A stretch of DNA of 64,000 bases from Bacteroidales bacterium (lineage in GTDB: Bacteria; Bacteroidota; Bacteroidia; Bacteroidales; UBA10428), in contig JAFGOZ010000210.1 of the NCBI GenBank assembly GCA_016926235.1, positions 1 to 64,000 of the forward strand, read 5' to 3'. Position 1 is the stretch's first letter; each line of letters begins with the position of its first letter. Below are positions 54,922-64,000 of this stretch, piece by piece. The position numbers and the translations under genes are program-made. The notes under the pieces are model-generated. The model was not told where the DNA came from. It saw only the letters and a program-made list of their open reading frames with translations, and made no database searches.

Positions 54922-56016
54922 ATGAAAAGAAAAATTAATATACAATTATTTTTAATCACTATTTTGTTTGTTGGTGCGTGTAATAATGAAAAAAAAGATG
55001 GAAAGAATGGTACATCTCATATTGTAACAGACAGGTTCGATTCAAAATTGGAAATATATTCCCCAATATCAGGTTCAAAATTCACATGCGGGGAGGTAAT
55101 ACCTGTTGAGCTTAAATCCTTTGAAGAGCTGGAAACCAAAACTGATTCCATTGAAATATATATAAATGAAGAACTTACAAAAACTATAAAAACCATACCA
55201 TATCATACCAGCCTTAAAACAGATCTGTATCCAGTTGGCACAATTACACTTAAATTTGTTATATATCAAAGTACTAAGAAAGATTATAAAACTGTAAGTT
55301 GTACTTTACTTTCAGATATTACACCCAAACTATTACAATATAAAATAGTAAAAACATATCCTCATGATGAAGGTGCTTATACACAAGGACTGGAATATGA
55401 AAATGGTTTTTTCTATGAAGGAACTGGTGATTGGGGATACTCATCATTAAGAAAAGTAAATGCAAATTCTGGAGAAGTATTAAAACTGCGCCGGTTGGAT
55501 GATAAGGTTTTTGGAGAAGGGATTACTGTATTTCCCAATCGGATATTCCAGGTTACTTATAAATCGCAGCAAGGCTATATCTATGATAAAGAGACTTTTG
55601 AAATAATACAAGATTTCTATTATAATTTTAAGGAAGGCTGGGGCCTCACTAATAATGGTGAATATATTATCATGAGTGACGGAACCTCTAATCTGTATTT
55701 TCTTGATACGGTTCACTTTACAGAAGTAAGCAGGATACAGGTATACAATAATAACGGACCAGTAACATCTCTAAATGAACTTGAATATATTGATGGCAAA
55801 ATTTATGCAAACATCTATGGTGAGACCCAAATTGTAGTTATCAATCCAAATAACGGAAAAATTGAAAGTTACCTGGAATGCAAAGACCTTGTGCCTGAAA
55901 AACTAAAAAAGGACCATATTAAAGTACTCAATGGAATTGCATACAATCCTGAAACCAATAATTTATACCTGACAGGAAAAAATTGGCCGGTACTTTATGA
56001 GATAAAAATTGAATAG
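54922..56016 (+). CDS. Glutaminyl-peptide cyclotransferase lipoprotein
   Basis: A 364-residue exported enzyme that turns N-terminal glutamine into pyroglutamate. The start is the ATG at 54922; the TTG at 54898 lies inside the previous gene and would add eight residues before the signal. Lipobox FVGACNNE. Residues 40-130 are an Ig-like domain; from about 140 a five-bladed propeller of the plant/bacterial glutamine cyclotransferase family follows: PHDEGAYTQGLEYENGFFYE, EGTGDWGYSSLRKV, FGEGITVFPNRIFQVTY, YNFKEGWGLTNNGEYIIMSD and SLNELEYIDGKIYANIYG. T9SS cargo in related bacteria often has an N-terminal pyroglutamate, so such an enzyme fits the secretion system seen here. Confidence 0.93.
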   Translation: MKRKINIQLFLITILFVGACNNEKKDGKNGTSHIVTDRFDSKLEIYSPISGSKFTCGEVIPVELKSFEELETKTDSIEIYINEELTKTIKTIPYHTSLKTDLYPVGTITLKFVIYQSTKKDYKTVSCTLLSDITPKLLQYKIVKTYPHDEGAYTQGLEYENGFFYEGTGDWGYSSLRKVNANSGEVLKLRRLDDKVFGEGITVFPNRIFQVTYKSQQGYIYDKETFEIIQDFYYNFKEGWGLTNNGEYIIMSDGTSNLYFLDTVHFTEVSRIQVYNNNGPVTSLNELEYIDGKIYANIYGETQIVVINPNNGKIESYLECKDLVPEKLKKDHIKVLNGIAYNPETNNLYLTGKNWPVLYEIKIE

Positions 56017-56314
56017 GATTTTTGCTTCCCAAATTTTATTTTTCAAATACTATGCCTAATAAATAATTATATTTCAGTTATTTACACATAATATTAAAGC
56101 ACCTTTCTCTCTTCCAAACTTTTTAAAAAGAAAACGCTAAATTTGTTAATAAGTAATAATTCTTCAACCCATTTTTAACCATAGCATCCTAACTTTCTGC
56201 AAGTTAAAACAAATAAATAATGATAAATAGTATGTTGAAAAACTGTTAAAAAGTCAAAATTAAAATGTTTACAATTAGAAAGTAAATGAATCCCCGTTTC
56301 GGTTATTAAAATAG
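56017..56314. other. Spacer upstream of parA
   Basis: AT-rich, no gene. Holds a second TAAATTTG at 56138-56145 that could be a distal promoter. I looked for a parS-like palindrome (TGTTTCACGTGAAACA-type) and found none here. Confidence 0.4.
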
Positions 56315-56322
56315 TAAATTTG
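56315..56322 (+). promoter_or_regulatory. -7 element of the parA-parB operon
   Basis: TAAATTTG matches TAnnTTTG and lies 31 bases before the parA ATG. The upstream -33 position reads TTTC rather than TTTG. Confidence 0.45.
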
Positions 56323-56353
56323 AAACCGCTAATAATCACTAAAACTATCACGC

Positions 56354-57154
56354 ATGTCAAAAGTAATCGCATTGGCAAACCAAAAAGGAGGAGTGGGTAA
56401 AACCACAACAGCTATTAATCTGGCTGCCAGTTTAGCTGTTTTGGAAAAAAAAGTTTTAATTGTAGATGCCGATCCGCAAGCAAATGCTACTTCAGGTATC
56501 GGATTTGATACCCGCAACATTAAAACAAGTATTTACGAGTGCCTGGTAGACGAAGTCGATCCGTCTGGCATTATACTTAATAGTGAAATTGAAGGACTGG
56601 ATATAATTCCTTCACACATTGATCTTGTTGGTGCTGAGATAGAAATGTTAAATATGCCCGACAGGGAAAAAACACTGAAAAAAATAATTGCAAAGGTGCG
56701 TGATAAATACGATTTTGTGTTAATTGATTGTTCTCCATCTCTTGGATTAATAACTGTAAATGCCCTTTCAGCAGCAGATTCGGTAATGATTCCGGTTCAA
56801 TGTGAATATTTTGCACTTGAAGGCCTTGGTAAACTGCTTAATACAATAAAAATCATCCAGGGAAGATTAAATCCCGAATTACAAATTGAGGGATTTTTAT
56901 TGACCATGTACGATGCCCGTTTAAGACTATCTAACCAGGTAGTTGAAGAAGTTAAAAAACATTTCCAACAAATGGTTTTCGAAACAATCGTACAACGAAA
57001 TATTAAGTTGAGTGAATCACCCAGTTTTGGCAAACCGGTAATAGCATATGATGCAAACTCAACCGGAGCCATTAACTATCTTAACCTGGCCAAAGAGCTA
57101 TTGCAAAAAAATGAACTCACTGAAATCAAAAGTTCAGAAAAAGTCATACAATAA
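56354..57154 (+). CDS. parA: Chromosome-partitioning ATPase ParA (Soj)
   Basis: A 266-residue Walker-type ATPase. Deviant Walker A KGGVGKTT at 11-18 (IALANQKGGVGKTTTAINLA), switch motifs LIVDADPQANAT and VLIDCSPSLGLITVNAL. It moves ParB-bound origin regions on the nucleoid surface. Length and motifs are those of chromosomal Soj-type proteins. Eleven bases separate it from parB. Confidence 0.97.
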   Translation: MSKVIALANQKGGVGKTTTAINLAASLAVLEKKVLIVDADPQANATSGIGFDTRNIKTSIYECLVDEVDPSGIILNSEIEGLDIIPSHIDLVGAEIEMLNMPDREKTLKKIIAKVRDKYDFVLIDCSPSLGLITVNALSAADSVMIPVQCEYFALEGLGKLLNTIKIIQGRLNPELQIEGFLLTMYDARLRLSNQVVEEVKKHFQQMVFETIVQRNIKLSESPSFGKPVIAYDANSTGAINYLNLAKELLQKNELTEIKSSEKVIQ

Positions 57155-57165
57155 AAAAAATACTA

Positions 57166-58047
57166 ATGGCACAAAAAAAAGCACTTGGAAGAGGATTAGG
57201 GGCGCTAATTGACGATGGTGGAAAAGAGACTCTGGAAAGAACAGCTGATTCGGTTTCGGCAATAGAAATACGACTGATCGAGACGAATCCCTATCAACCT
57301 CGTACCAAGTTTGATGATGAGTCATTGCAGGAACTTGCCTCATCCATCAAAGAATTAGGAATAATTCAACCCATTTCAGTAAGGCTACTAAATGGAAATA
57401 AATATCAGCTTATTACAGGCGAAAGACGTTTGCGTGCTGCCAAAATAGCTGGTCTCAACAGTATACCTGCCTATATAAGAACTGCCGATGATCAGGGAAT
57501 GCTAGAAATGGCCCTGGTAGAAAACATCCAAAGAGAAGACCTGGATTCTATCGAAATTGCTATTAGTTATCAACGTCTTATTGAAGAATGCAAGCTTACA
57601 CAGGAGAACCTTAGTGAAAGAGTAGGAAAGAAAAGGGCTACTGTTACTAATTATCTCCGACTACTTAGGCTTCCTGCGGAAATTCAACTGGGGATAAGGG
57701 AAAAACTTATATCTATGGGGCATGCACGTACCCTAATTACCATTGAAGATCCCAAACTTCAACTCGATCTATATAAGCAGATTGTTAACCAGGAACTGTC
57801 AGTAAGGAAAATTGAAGAGCTGGTTAGAAGAATTGGAGAAAAAAAACCAGAAAGTGTTACTAATTCAAGTGAACAAGAAAAGATTACAAAAGATTATGAT
57901 CAGTTATCTGAGCAACTCAATAGTTTTTTTAACACAAAAATAGATTTTAAGATAAATCCAAAAGGTACCGGGAAAATCATTATCCCTTTCAAGTCAAACG
58001 AAGAACTGGAGAGAATCATTGGGCTTTTAGATCAAATAAAGAAATAG
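57166..58047 (+). CDS. parB: Chromosome-partitioning protein ParB (Spo0J)
   Basis: A 293-residue CTP-switch DNA-binding protein. Opening KKALGRGLGALIDD is the ParA-interacting tail; the ParB/Srx domain has RLIETNPYQPRTKFDDESLQ and LITGERRLRAAKIAGL (CTP-binding GERRxRA); the HTH has LSERVGKKRATVTNYLRLLR, followed by a C-terminal dimer domain. Second gene of the parAB operon. Confidence 0.97.
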   Translation: MAQKKALGRGLGALIDDGGKETLERTADSVSAIEIRLIETNPYQPRTKFDDESLQELASSIKELGIIQPISVRLLNGNKYQLITGERRLRAAKIAGLNSIPAYIRTADDQGMLEMALVENIQREDLDSIEIAISYQRLIEECKLTQENLSERVGKKRATVTNYLRLLRLPAEIQLGIREKLISMGHARTLITIEDPKLQLDLYKQIVNQELSVRKIEELVRRIGEKKPESVTNSSEQEKITKDYDQLSEQLNSFFNTKIDFKINPKGTGKIIIPFKSNEELERIIGLLDQIKK

Positions 58048-58151
58048 CAAAACATAATATCTTGAGGTTTCAGACATTTTTTTTAAATTACTTGAAAATA
58101 TAGCCCTGTATCTTTAATAATTATTTGATAAAACCGTTAGTTCATATAATA

Positions 58152-58159
58152 TAATTTTG
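58152..58159 (+). promoter_or_regulatory. -7 element for the DUF5683 gene
   Basis: TAATTTTG matches TAnnTTTG and TTTG at 58125-58128 may be the -33 box (spacing is long, 23 bases). The overlapping TTG at 58157 is therefore promoter, not a start codon. Confidence 0.4.
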
Positions 58160-58177
58160 TTTATTTTGCAAAAACTT

Positions 58178-58825
58178 ATGGTTTTGACGTCAAAGAAGGG
58201 CATTATAATATCAGCATTACTATTTTATTTTTTCCCGATAATAATATCCGCACAAGAAGATACAAACATTATCGAGATAGATACCATTATAAATGGCGTA
58301 ATAATTATTGAATCAGACACTTCAAGAGTAGCTGATTATGCTGTTATAACAGAATATCATTCCCCGCAAAGAGCGGCGTTATACTCTGCCGTTTTACCAG
58401 GATTAGGACAGGCCTACAACAAACAATATTGGAAAATCCCTATAATTTATGCGGCAGGAGCAGGAGTTGTATATTTTCTTTTACAATATAGTGAGGAATA
58501 CAAAACTTACTATAAAGCATGGTCCGATTACTATGATGGCAATGATTATACCAATTCCCAGGAGGACCTTTACTTTTGGAACAAGCCAGGTATCGATGAA
58601 GTTTCCTCCCTCCGTAAACTAAAAGATAATGCGCGTCGCTGGCGCGATTTAGACTATATCATACTTGGCGGGGTATATCTGGCCAATGTTATTGAAGCGA
58701 ATGTGAGTGCTCACTTTAAAAACTATGATGTTGATGAAGACCTCTCCTTTCATATCCAACCCACCCTTATTCCATCACACAGTAACTCACCCAATTTAGG
58801 ATTGCGAATAAGTATAAACTTTTAA
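58178..58825 (+). CDS. DUF5683 membrane protein
   Basis: A 215-residue protein; the start is the ATG at 58178. A signal or membrane segment at 8-28 is followed by the DUF5683 core RAALYSAVLPGLGQAYNKQY near 67-86, a membrane helix (IPIIYAAGAGVVYFLLQY) and a second helix near ARRWRDLDYIILGGVYLANV. The family occurs in Bacteroidota between parB and a lytic transglycosylase, as here, and its function is not known to me. The next gene starts 11 bases later. Confidence 0.88.
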   Translation: MVLTSKKGIIISALLFYFFPIIISAQEDTNIIEIDTIINGVIIIESDTSRVADYAVITEYHSPQRAALYSAVLPGLGQAYNKQYWKIPIIYAAGAGVVYFLLQYSEEYKTYYKAWSDYYDGNDYTNSQEDLYFWNKPGIDEVSSLRKLKDNARRWRDLDYIILGGVYLANVIEANVSAHFKNYDVDEDLSFHIQPTLIPSHSNSPNLGLRISINF

Positions 58826-58836
58826 AACAGAACAAA

Positions 58837-60405
58837 ATGAAAAAATTATATACTATTTTAGCTTTAACAATAATAAACCTGGCAACCATATATGCAGACA
58901 CCCCTCCCCCCGACGATATTCATGATACAATTCTTTCCAATTTTGAGCAAAATCTGGATAGCATGCTAAATTTATGGTATGTCGATTATTACTCAGATAA
59001 CGACCTTGATATATTGGATGATGATTCATTATTTTCAGAAATTCTCGATAAAACACCTGACTCTGTATATATTGAAAGGTTGGCTAATATCCCCACTATA
59101 GTAAACCTTAGCTATAACTCAATAGTGAGAAATTATATCGAGCTTTATACTCAAAAGAGGAAAACCAGTATTGAATCAATGTTGGGACTATCACAATACT
59201 ATTTCCCGATTTTTGATGAAATATTTGATTACTATGATGTACCAAATGAATTGAAATACATGTCAATTATAGAATCGGCACTTAACCCAAGATCCGTTTC
59301 AAGAGCAAGGGCTGTAGGACTTTGGCAATTTATGTACCCCACAGGAAGGGTATATGGCCTAACCATAAATTCCCTGGTTGATGAACGCCTTGATCCGATT
59401 AAGTCAACACATGCAGCAGCCAAATTTGCCCATGACTTGTATGCAATATATGGTGACTGGTTACTTGTTATTGCTGCCTACAATTGCGGTCCCGGAAATG
59501 TGAACAAAGCTATCAAACGCTCGGGAGGTAAAAGAAATTATTGGGATCTGTATTTTTACCTGCCCCGTGAAACACGTGGACATATACCAGCATTTATTGG
59601 TGCTACCTATGCAATGAATTATTATAAAGAACATGGCCTTATTCCCAACTCATCTTCACTTCCTCCCGCCACTGATACAATAATGATACAGGAAAAACTT
59701 CACCTTATGCAAGTGGCTGAAGTTCTTAATGTACCCATAAAGATGCTTCGGGATTTAAATCCACAGTATAAAGCAGATATAATTCCGGCAACTAAGACAA
59801 ACCCTTATTCAATCAAACTCCCTCTGGAATATTCTCTGGCATTTATCGAGCATGAGAAAGAAATTATAAATTATAAGGATACTGTATTTTTCAATCCTAA
59901 AACTACAGTAACCAATCCTGCCTACTATTCAGCCCAGAATTTTATACCCGAAGCACCATCAGGTGATTATACCAAGCTTACATATACTGTAAAATCAGGT
60001 GATAACCTGGGATTCATTTCCAGCTGGTATGATGTAAGGGTTTCTGATATTCAGTATTGGAACAATATAAGAAGGAATATGATACGGTCTGGTCAGAAAC
60101 TGGTTATTTATGTTCCTAAAAGCAAGGCAGCTAAATATAAGAATATAGATAATATGACGTTTGCAGAAAAGCAACGTATGATTGGCAAAGATGTTGTTGA
60201 AACACCCGAAACAAAAAAAACAGTCCCGGCTTATGATTCAAGTACTAAATTTGAATATTATACTGTAAAATCAGGTGATACATTGTGGGATATTGCAAAA
60301 CAATATCCAGGTGTTACAGATACAGATATCATGAATTTAAATGACATTAAAGATGCATCTTCAATAAAGCCTGGACAAAAGCTTAAAATTAAACCCATCG
60401 GATAG
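58837..60405 (+). CDS. MltD-like lytic transglycosylase with LysM repeats
   Basis: A 522-residue exported cell-wall enzyme that cleaves peptidoglycan to 1,6-anhydro products. Signal peptide 1-20. The SLT domain at about 120-265 has catalytic Glu146 in YMSIIESALNP, then ARAVGLWQFMYPTGRVYGL and AAYNCGPGNVNKAI. Two LysM domains bind the glycan: YTVKSGDNLGFISSWYDVRV near 384-403 and YTVKSGDTLWDIAKQYPGV near 475. It acts in wall turnover or division. Six bases separate it from the SGNH gene, likely one operon with DUF5683. Confidence 0.95.
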   Translation: MKKLYTILALTIINLATIYADTPPPDDIHDTILSNFEQNLDSMLNLWYVDYYSDNDLDILDDDSLFSEILDKTPDSVYIERLANIPTIVNLSYNSIVRNYIELYTQKRKTSIESMLGLSQYYFPIFDEIFDYYDVPNELKYMSIIESALNPRSVSRARAVGLWQFMYPTGRVYGLTINSLVDERLDPIKSTHAAAKFAHDLYAIYGDWLLVIAAYNCGPGNVNKAIKRSGGKRNYWDLYFYLPRETRGHIPAFIGATYAMNYYKEHGLIPNSSSLPPATDTIMIQEKLHLMQVAEVLNVPIKMLRDLNPQYKADIIPATKTNPYSIKLPLEYSLAFIEHEKEIINYKDTVFFNPKTTVTNPAYYSAQNFIPEAPSGDYTKLTYTVKSGDNLGFISSWYDVRVSDIQYWNNIRRNMIRSGQKLVIYVPKSKAAKYKNIDNMTFAEKQRMIGKDVVETPETKKTVPAYDSSTKFEYYTVKSGDTLWDIAKQYPGVTDTDIMNLNDIKDASSIKPGQKLKIKPIG

Positions 60406-60411
60406 AAAAGG

Positions 60412-61896
60412 ATGATGAAACCACACAAGACATTTTTTTTTCTTGCCGTTGTTTTAGCTCTATTGGCCATTATCGCTTTGGTTTTTCCAAAAGAAGGAAT
60501 AAAAATAAGCGAAAACTTCACATTACGTTTTAAAAACATAGATGATGTTTTACATCCAAAGGAAATACTCTATGCGGATATTAACGATATAATTGATTTG
60601 TCAAAGAATTTAGAGGAAAATGATTCTATTGAACTGCTTAATGAAGAAATAACATATGACACAATTCGTGCAAATGCTGATAGTTTAAAAAGTCGAATTT
60701 TCGCTCTTGAATTTCCTGAAGACAACCATAATATCTTGTACCCATTTTTTGAAAAACTTAAAAAATCGACAAAAAGCCGTATTGTTAGAATAATGCATTA
60801 TGGTGATTCTCAAATTGAAGGAGACAGGATTACAGGCTTCTTGCGAAACCGGTTACAAAAACAATTTGGAGGTTGTGGAGCTGGTCTGGTGCCAGCAGTT
60901 CAGGTATATGACTTTGATTACACATTAAAGCAAAATAATTCTGAAAATTGGAAGAGATATACCATTTTTGGCATACGTGATACTACGCTAAATCATAGCC
61001 GTTATGGAGCTTTAGCTGCATTTTCAAGATTTACTCCTGTAATTCCGGACTCCTTGATATCCGATAGTATTAATCAAAATGCATGGATATCTTTTGAGAA
61101 ATCGAACCTGTCTTTTACCAATGTTCGAAATTACTATCAATGCCGTTTATTTTATAGCCATAATAAAAGAAAAGTTGAAGCAGAGCTGTATGCAGATGAT
61201 CAATTAGTAGAATCCAAAAGTATAAATCCATCAAAAAGTTTACACACACTCCGCTGGACATTTGATGAAACTCCTCAGAAACTGGAGATTAAAATGTCAG
61301 GAAGTGATAGTCCCGATATTTATGGAGTATCATTTGATGGATACACCGGTGTAGCTGTTGATAATATTGCTATGCGTGGCTGCTCAGGGTTAATATTTAC
61401 TGGTATGGATCTCACCCTCCTAAAAAATATGTACCAGCAGTTAAATACTGAAATGATCATTTTACAATTCGGTGGGAACATGGTCCCCTATCTTAACAAG
61501 GATTATGATTTCTATGAACGAAGATTTTATCAACAACTTGTGACATTAAAAAAAATTATGCCGGATGTGGCTATTATAGTAATTGGAGTTGCCGATATGT
61601 CAAAAAAAGATGGAGAATACTACGTATCGTACCCAAATATTAAACATATAAGGGATGCCATGAAAAATGCAACCTTTAAGGCTGGATGCGCATACTGGGA
61701 TTTATACGACGCTATGGGTGGTGAAAACTCCATGCCAAGCTGGGTTTATGCTAAACCCTCATTGGCAACTTCTGATTTTACACACTTTAACCACAGGGGA
61801 GCCCGGGTTGTTGCTGAAATGTTTTACAAAGCATTTATGAGCGAATACAATATATATTTGAATTCAACCCAAGTTGAGAAACTTGCTCAAAAGTAA
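60412..61896 (+). CDS. SGNH/GDSL-type hydrolase, membrane-anchored
   Basis: A 494-residue protein with one N-terminal membrane helix (7-25) and a periplasmic body. The SGNH fold is shown by block I HYGDSQIEGDRI with the nucleophile Ser133, block III-like LQFGGNMVPYL with Gly and Asn, and block V SDFTHFNHRGARVV with Asp454 and His457. A jelly-roll-like insertion separates block I from the later blocks. Enzymes of this type de-esterify or transfer acyl groups on surface polysaccharides or peptidoglycan. Its place next to a wall lytic enzyme supports a wall or envelope role. The substrate is unknown. Confidence 0.82.
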   Translation: MMKPHKTFFFLAVVLALLAIIALVFPKEGIKISENFTLRFKNIDDVLHPKEILYADINDIIDLSKNLEENDSIELLNEEITYDTIRANADSLKSRIFALEFPEDNHNILYPFFEKLKKSTKSRIVRIMHYGDSQIEGDRITGFLRNRLQKQFGGCGAGLVPAVQVYDFDYTLKQNNSENWKRYTIFGIRDTTLNHSRYGALAAFSRFTPVIPDSLISDSINQNAWISFEKSNLSFTNVRNYYQCRLFYSHNKRKVEAELYADDQLVESKSINPSKSLHTLRWTFDETPQKLEIKMSGSDSPDIYGVSFDGYTGVAVDNIAMRGCSGLIFTGMDLTLLKNMYQQLNTEMIILQFGGNMVPYLNKDYDFYERRFYQQLVTLKKIMPDVAIIVIGVADMSKKDGEYYVSYPNIKHIRDAMKNATFKAGCAYWDLYDAMGGENSMPSWVYAKPSLATSDFTHFNHRGARVVAEMFYKAFMSEYNIYLNSTQVEKLAQK

Positions 61897-61944
61897 GTTG
61901 AGCCATACCAAAAAAAAACTTATATTTGAAAAAACCCTGAAACC

Positions 61945-64000
61945 ATGATTAAAAAAATAGTAAATTATATCACGTTTATTTCACTAGGAATATTCGGATT
62001 ACTGATATTCATTTTATTATTAGATCAAATCACTGATTTACCCTATGAAATACGAAGTAGTTTTATCCATTTTCTTTATTACAAGTTTACGCCTGCTTTC
62101 CTGTTTTTAGGATCCATAGGCTTTATAATTAAAAGTATCATGGCAAAATCTAAGCCTTGGACTAAATGGCTTAGTATTGGAATATTTGCATTTTTTACAT
62201 TTACTCTTGGAATCCGTTTTATTCTTTTTGGTGGCTCTATAAATAAAGACGAAAGAATGGTTGTTTATATACTAACTATTATTTGCGTTGTTTGCATTGT
62301 TAGTATTCTGTTTGTGAAAAAATATACCATTACCCGTTGGATATCATTTGGACTATGGATTATTATCACTTTCTTTTCCGGCATAATGACCATTGCCGTA
62401 ATAACCCAGGGTGGAGCCCCAAGTCTGTATCAGGATGACTACGTTATTTATCAAAGCCTGGAGAATAAAAAATTTAAGGTTGTGCATCAAACCGGGAAAT
62501 ATGGTCAGACCCGGATACAGATGATAAAAAATTCAAAAATGCCCATTCGTCATTCTGAATACTTTATGCCTGAAGAATTGAATGGCAGATGGTCTGGTTA
62601 TGATGAATTTGGCAACCTGGTCTCAATAAATACATATAAAGACGGACAAATTACTGCACGCGAACCCGTAGTCCCCGAAAACGCAGAATTAATTGGAAAT
62701 ATTGATTCTTTATTACTTACCTTAAACAATCCTACCCAGGATAGATATATTTGTCTGGAAGGGAATTTTTTCCTTGAAAGACCTTTTAAAATAAAAGGTG
62801 CAAAAAATATTACAATAACAAAGCCTCTGAACGTTAGCAACCCTATCATTAACAGCAATTATGATGGTCATAATGCTTTGGTTTTTGAAAATTGTGAGAA
62901 CATCATCCTGGATAGTCTGAACCTGAACCTTAGCAGCAACTATAATAAGGAACCGGGAATAATAAACATCATTAATTGCAGTAATATCATGATAAGAAAT
63001 AGTGATATTACAGGAAAGGCAAAATATGCCATTTATATTGATAATAACAGTTCCGGAATAATCATCAAAAATAATACTATATCAGGCTACAGTTCGGATG
63101 GTATATATCTTTCAGCTGAAAACACTACCATAAGCGAGAATTCTTTTTCACGGTTAGATAAAGAAGATTATTACACGGATATTAAAATTCCTTCCGGAAA
63201 ACTTAGCCAAAAAGATATTACCCAGTTGATACGGACTTCTCTTGAAAACACAGACGATTACCCATTTGCAAAGACTGAACAGGTAGTAAAGATAGGAGAC
63301 AATTGGCTGACCATATTCCTTGGAGGGCCCTCTGACTTATATTATTATGCAGGTATATATGAAGCATTAAACTCATATTATTCAAACAAGTATGGTTCTG
63401 ACATGGGATGCAGATATAATTATTGCTATAATATTTTATACAAAATATCAGGGGTACAGCCATTTATTACTGATGTTTCAAAGATAAAGGATAAATGGGC
63501 TATTTATGAAGGTGAACCTAAATTTGGCATTGTTAATCCTGACTTTATCGACTGGATGCGTAATAATTTCCTTATTTCTCCTGAAACAAAAGTTGCAAGT
63601 GTAAAACTACAGGAACTTTATGATGAAGTATTCTTTCATTTCTTCCGTATGTTGACTGAATCCTACCTGTATTTCCATCAAAACTACAACTTGGATGATG
63701 AAATTTCCTATTATAAAGGAAATGCTTCGGATTACAACCTTACGAATGCCTTATATCAAAAGTATAATGGCATTTTGCCTGAATATGATACGGAAGGATA
63801 TAACCAGTATGAAGAAGGGGACTATATTGAAGAAGAGGGAGAATCTTACGAAGGAGAAGGAGAATATCAGGAAGGATATGAAGGCGAGCAATACGAAGGT
63901 GGAGAATATGAGGGCGACAGTTATGAAGGGGAAGGTGAATATTATGGTGATGAAGGTGAAGGAGATTATTATGAAGGAGATTACTACTACAATAATACTC
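61945..64000 (+). CDS. Membrane protein with beta-helix domain and acidic Tyr/Gly tail, 3' end cut by the window
   Basis: Open from the ATG at 61945 to the edge, 685 codons. About four membrane helices fill residues 5-160. From about 225 to 415 short strands with Asn ladders (NIDSLLLTLNNPTQDRYICL, NSSGIIIKNNTISGYSSDGI) suggest a right-handed parallel beta-helix of the pectate-lyase type. Further on are a mixed domain and, from about residue 610, a low-complexity tail of Glu, Gly, Tyr and Asp (EGEGEYQEGYEGE). The stop is beyond the window. It lies 48 bases after the SGNH gene and is probably in the same operon. Beta-helix proteins bind or cut polysaccharides; I do not recognise this combination. 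Confidence 0.7.
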   Translation, partial: MIKKIVNYITFISLGIFGLLIFILLLDQITDLPYEIRSSFIHFLYYKFTPAFLFLGSIGFIIKSIMAKSKPWTKWLSIGIFAFFTFTLGIRFILFGGSINKDERMVVYILTIICVVCIVSILFVKKYTITRWISFGLWIIITFFSGIMTIAVITQGGAPSLYQDDYVIYQSLENKKFKVVHQTGKYGQTRIQMIKNSKMPIRHSEYFMPEELNGRWSGYDEFGNLVSINTYKDGQITAREPVVPENAELIGNIDSLLLTLNNPTQDRYICLEGNFFLERPFKIKGAKNITITKPLNVSNPIINSNYDGHNALVFENCENIILDSLNLNLSSNYNKEPGIINIINCSNIMIRNSDITGKAKYAIYIDNNSSGIIIKNNTISGYSSDGIYLSAENTTISENSFSRLDKEDYYTDIKIPSGKLSQKDITQLIRTSLENTDDYPFAKTEQVVKIGDNWLTIFLGGPSDLYYYAGIYEALNSYYSNKYGSDMGCRYNYCYNILYKISGVQPFITDVSKIKDKWAIYEGEPKFGIVNPDFIDWMRNNFLISPETKVASVKLQELYDEVFFHFFRMLTESYLYFHQNYNLDDEISYYKGNASDYNLTNALYQKYNGILPEYDTEGYNQYEEGDYIEEEGESYEGEGEYQEGYEGEQYEGGEYEGDSYEGEGEYYGDEGEGDYYEGDYYYNNT

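Noticed and set aside
58157..58177. TTG start for the DUF5683 gene
   Set aside because: It is part of the TAATTTTG promoter element; the ATG at 58178 follows naturally.
59565..59578. CGTGAAACACG, resembling half of a parS site near parAB
   Set aside because: It encodes a conserved-looking Arg-Glu-Thr-Arg in the transglycosylase, lacks the other palindrome half, and no second copy is near parAB.
1..64000. tRNA, rRNA, insertion sequences, phage genes
   Set aside because: Read for cloverleaf-like segments, transposase motifs and terminal inverted repeats; none was convincing.

Overview
The window is chromosomal DNA of a low-GC Bacteroidota, probably of class Bacteroidia. The evidence is type IX secretion sorting domains of both type A (16268-18982) and type B (28514-29335), SusC-era style outer-membrane proteins and many Bacteroidota lipoproteins, a DUF4492-cydA-cydB cluster, promoters of the TAnnTTTG type rather than sigma70 boxes, and the parA-parB-DUF5683-lytic transglycosylase order. 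No rRNA, tRNA, CRISPR array or intact insertion sequence was seen.

Layout. 1-8.8 kb: an accessory stretch with dispersed intergenic repeats, one very large membrane ATPase whose P-loop domain is interrupted by transmembrane helices (KAP-like), and three small outer-membrane barrel proteins separated by repeat copies. 8.8-21 kb: mostly minus-strand surface and unknown genes (propeller lipoprotein, WG-repeat protein, duplicated coiled-coil/zinc-ribbon protein with an unknown partner, LRR adhesin exported by T9SS, PagL-like lipid A deacylase). 20.4-29 kb: stress protein, cupin, GH105 hydrolase, folA-thyA, TM1410/GH114-like lipoprotein, PerM/AI-2E transporter, PKD T9SS protein. 29.4-32.5 kb: cytochrome bd oxidase (DUF4492, cydA, cydB and an unlisted 34-residue membrane peptide that looks like its small subunit).

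32.7-45.6 kb is the most unusual region. Two tandem TonB-dependent receptors with near-identical promoters are followed by a tightly packed run: COG3375-type GNAT, DUF1611 protein, second COG3375-type GNAT, PLP aminotransferase, YfiR-domain histidine kinase, REC-kinase-REC hybrid. DUF1611 includes a D-glutamate N-acetyltransferase and COG3375 GNATs are known to me from N-acylamino-acid racemase neighbourhoods, so I read it as uptake, N-acylation and transamination of an unusual amino acid, coupled to its own phosphorelay. This is inference.

45.6-52.5 kb continues as a signalling block on the minus strand: pssA, a chemoreceptor without cheA/cheW nearby, a 44-residue ORF resembling the start of CheW, a lone receiver, and a NarX/NarL-like kinase-regulator pair. 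53-54 kb: a serine acetyltransferase preceded by a short leader peptide ending in Arg-Tyr-Cys-Leu-Leu whose Cys codon opens a hairpin, a probable cysteine-sensing attenuator. 54-64 kb: HAD phosphatase, glutaminyl cyclase, parAB, DUF5683, MltD-like transglycosylase, SGNH hydrolase, and a membrane/beta-helix protein with an acidic Tyr/Gly/Glu tail cut by the window end.
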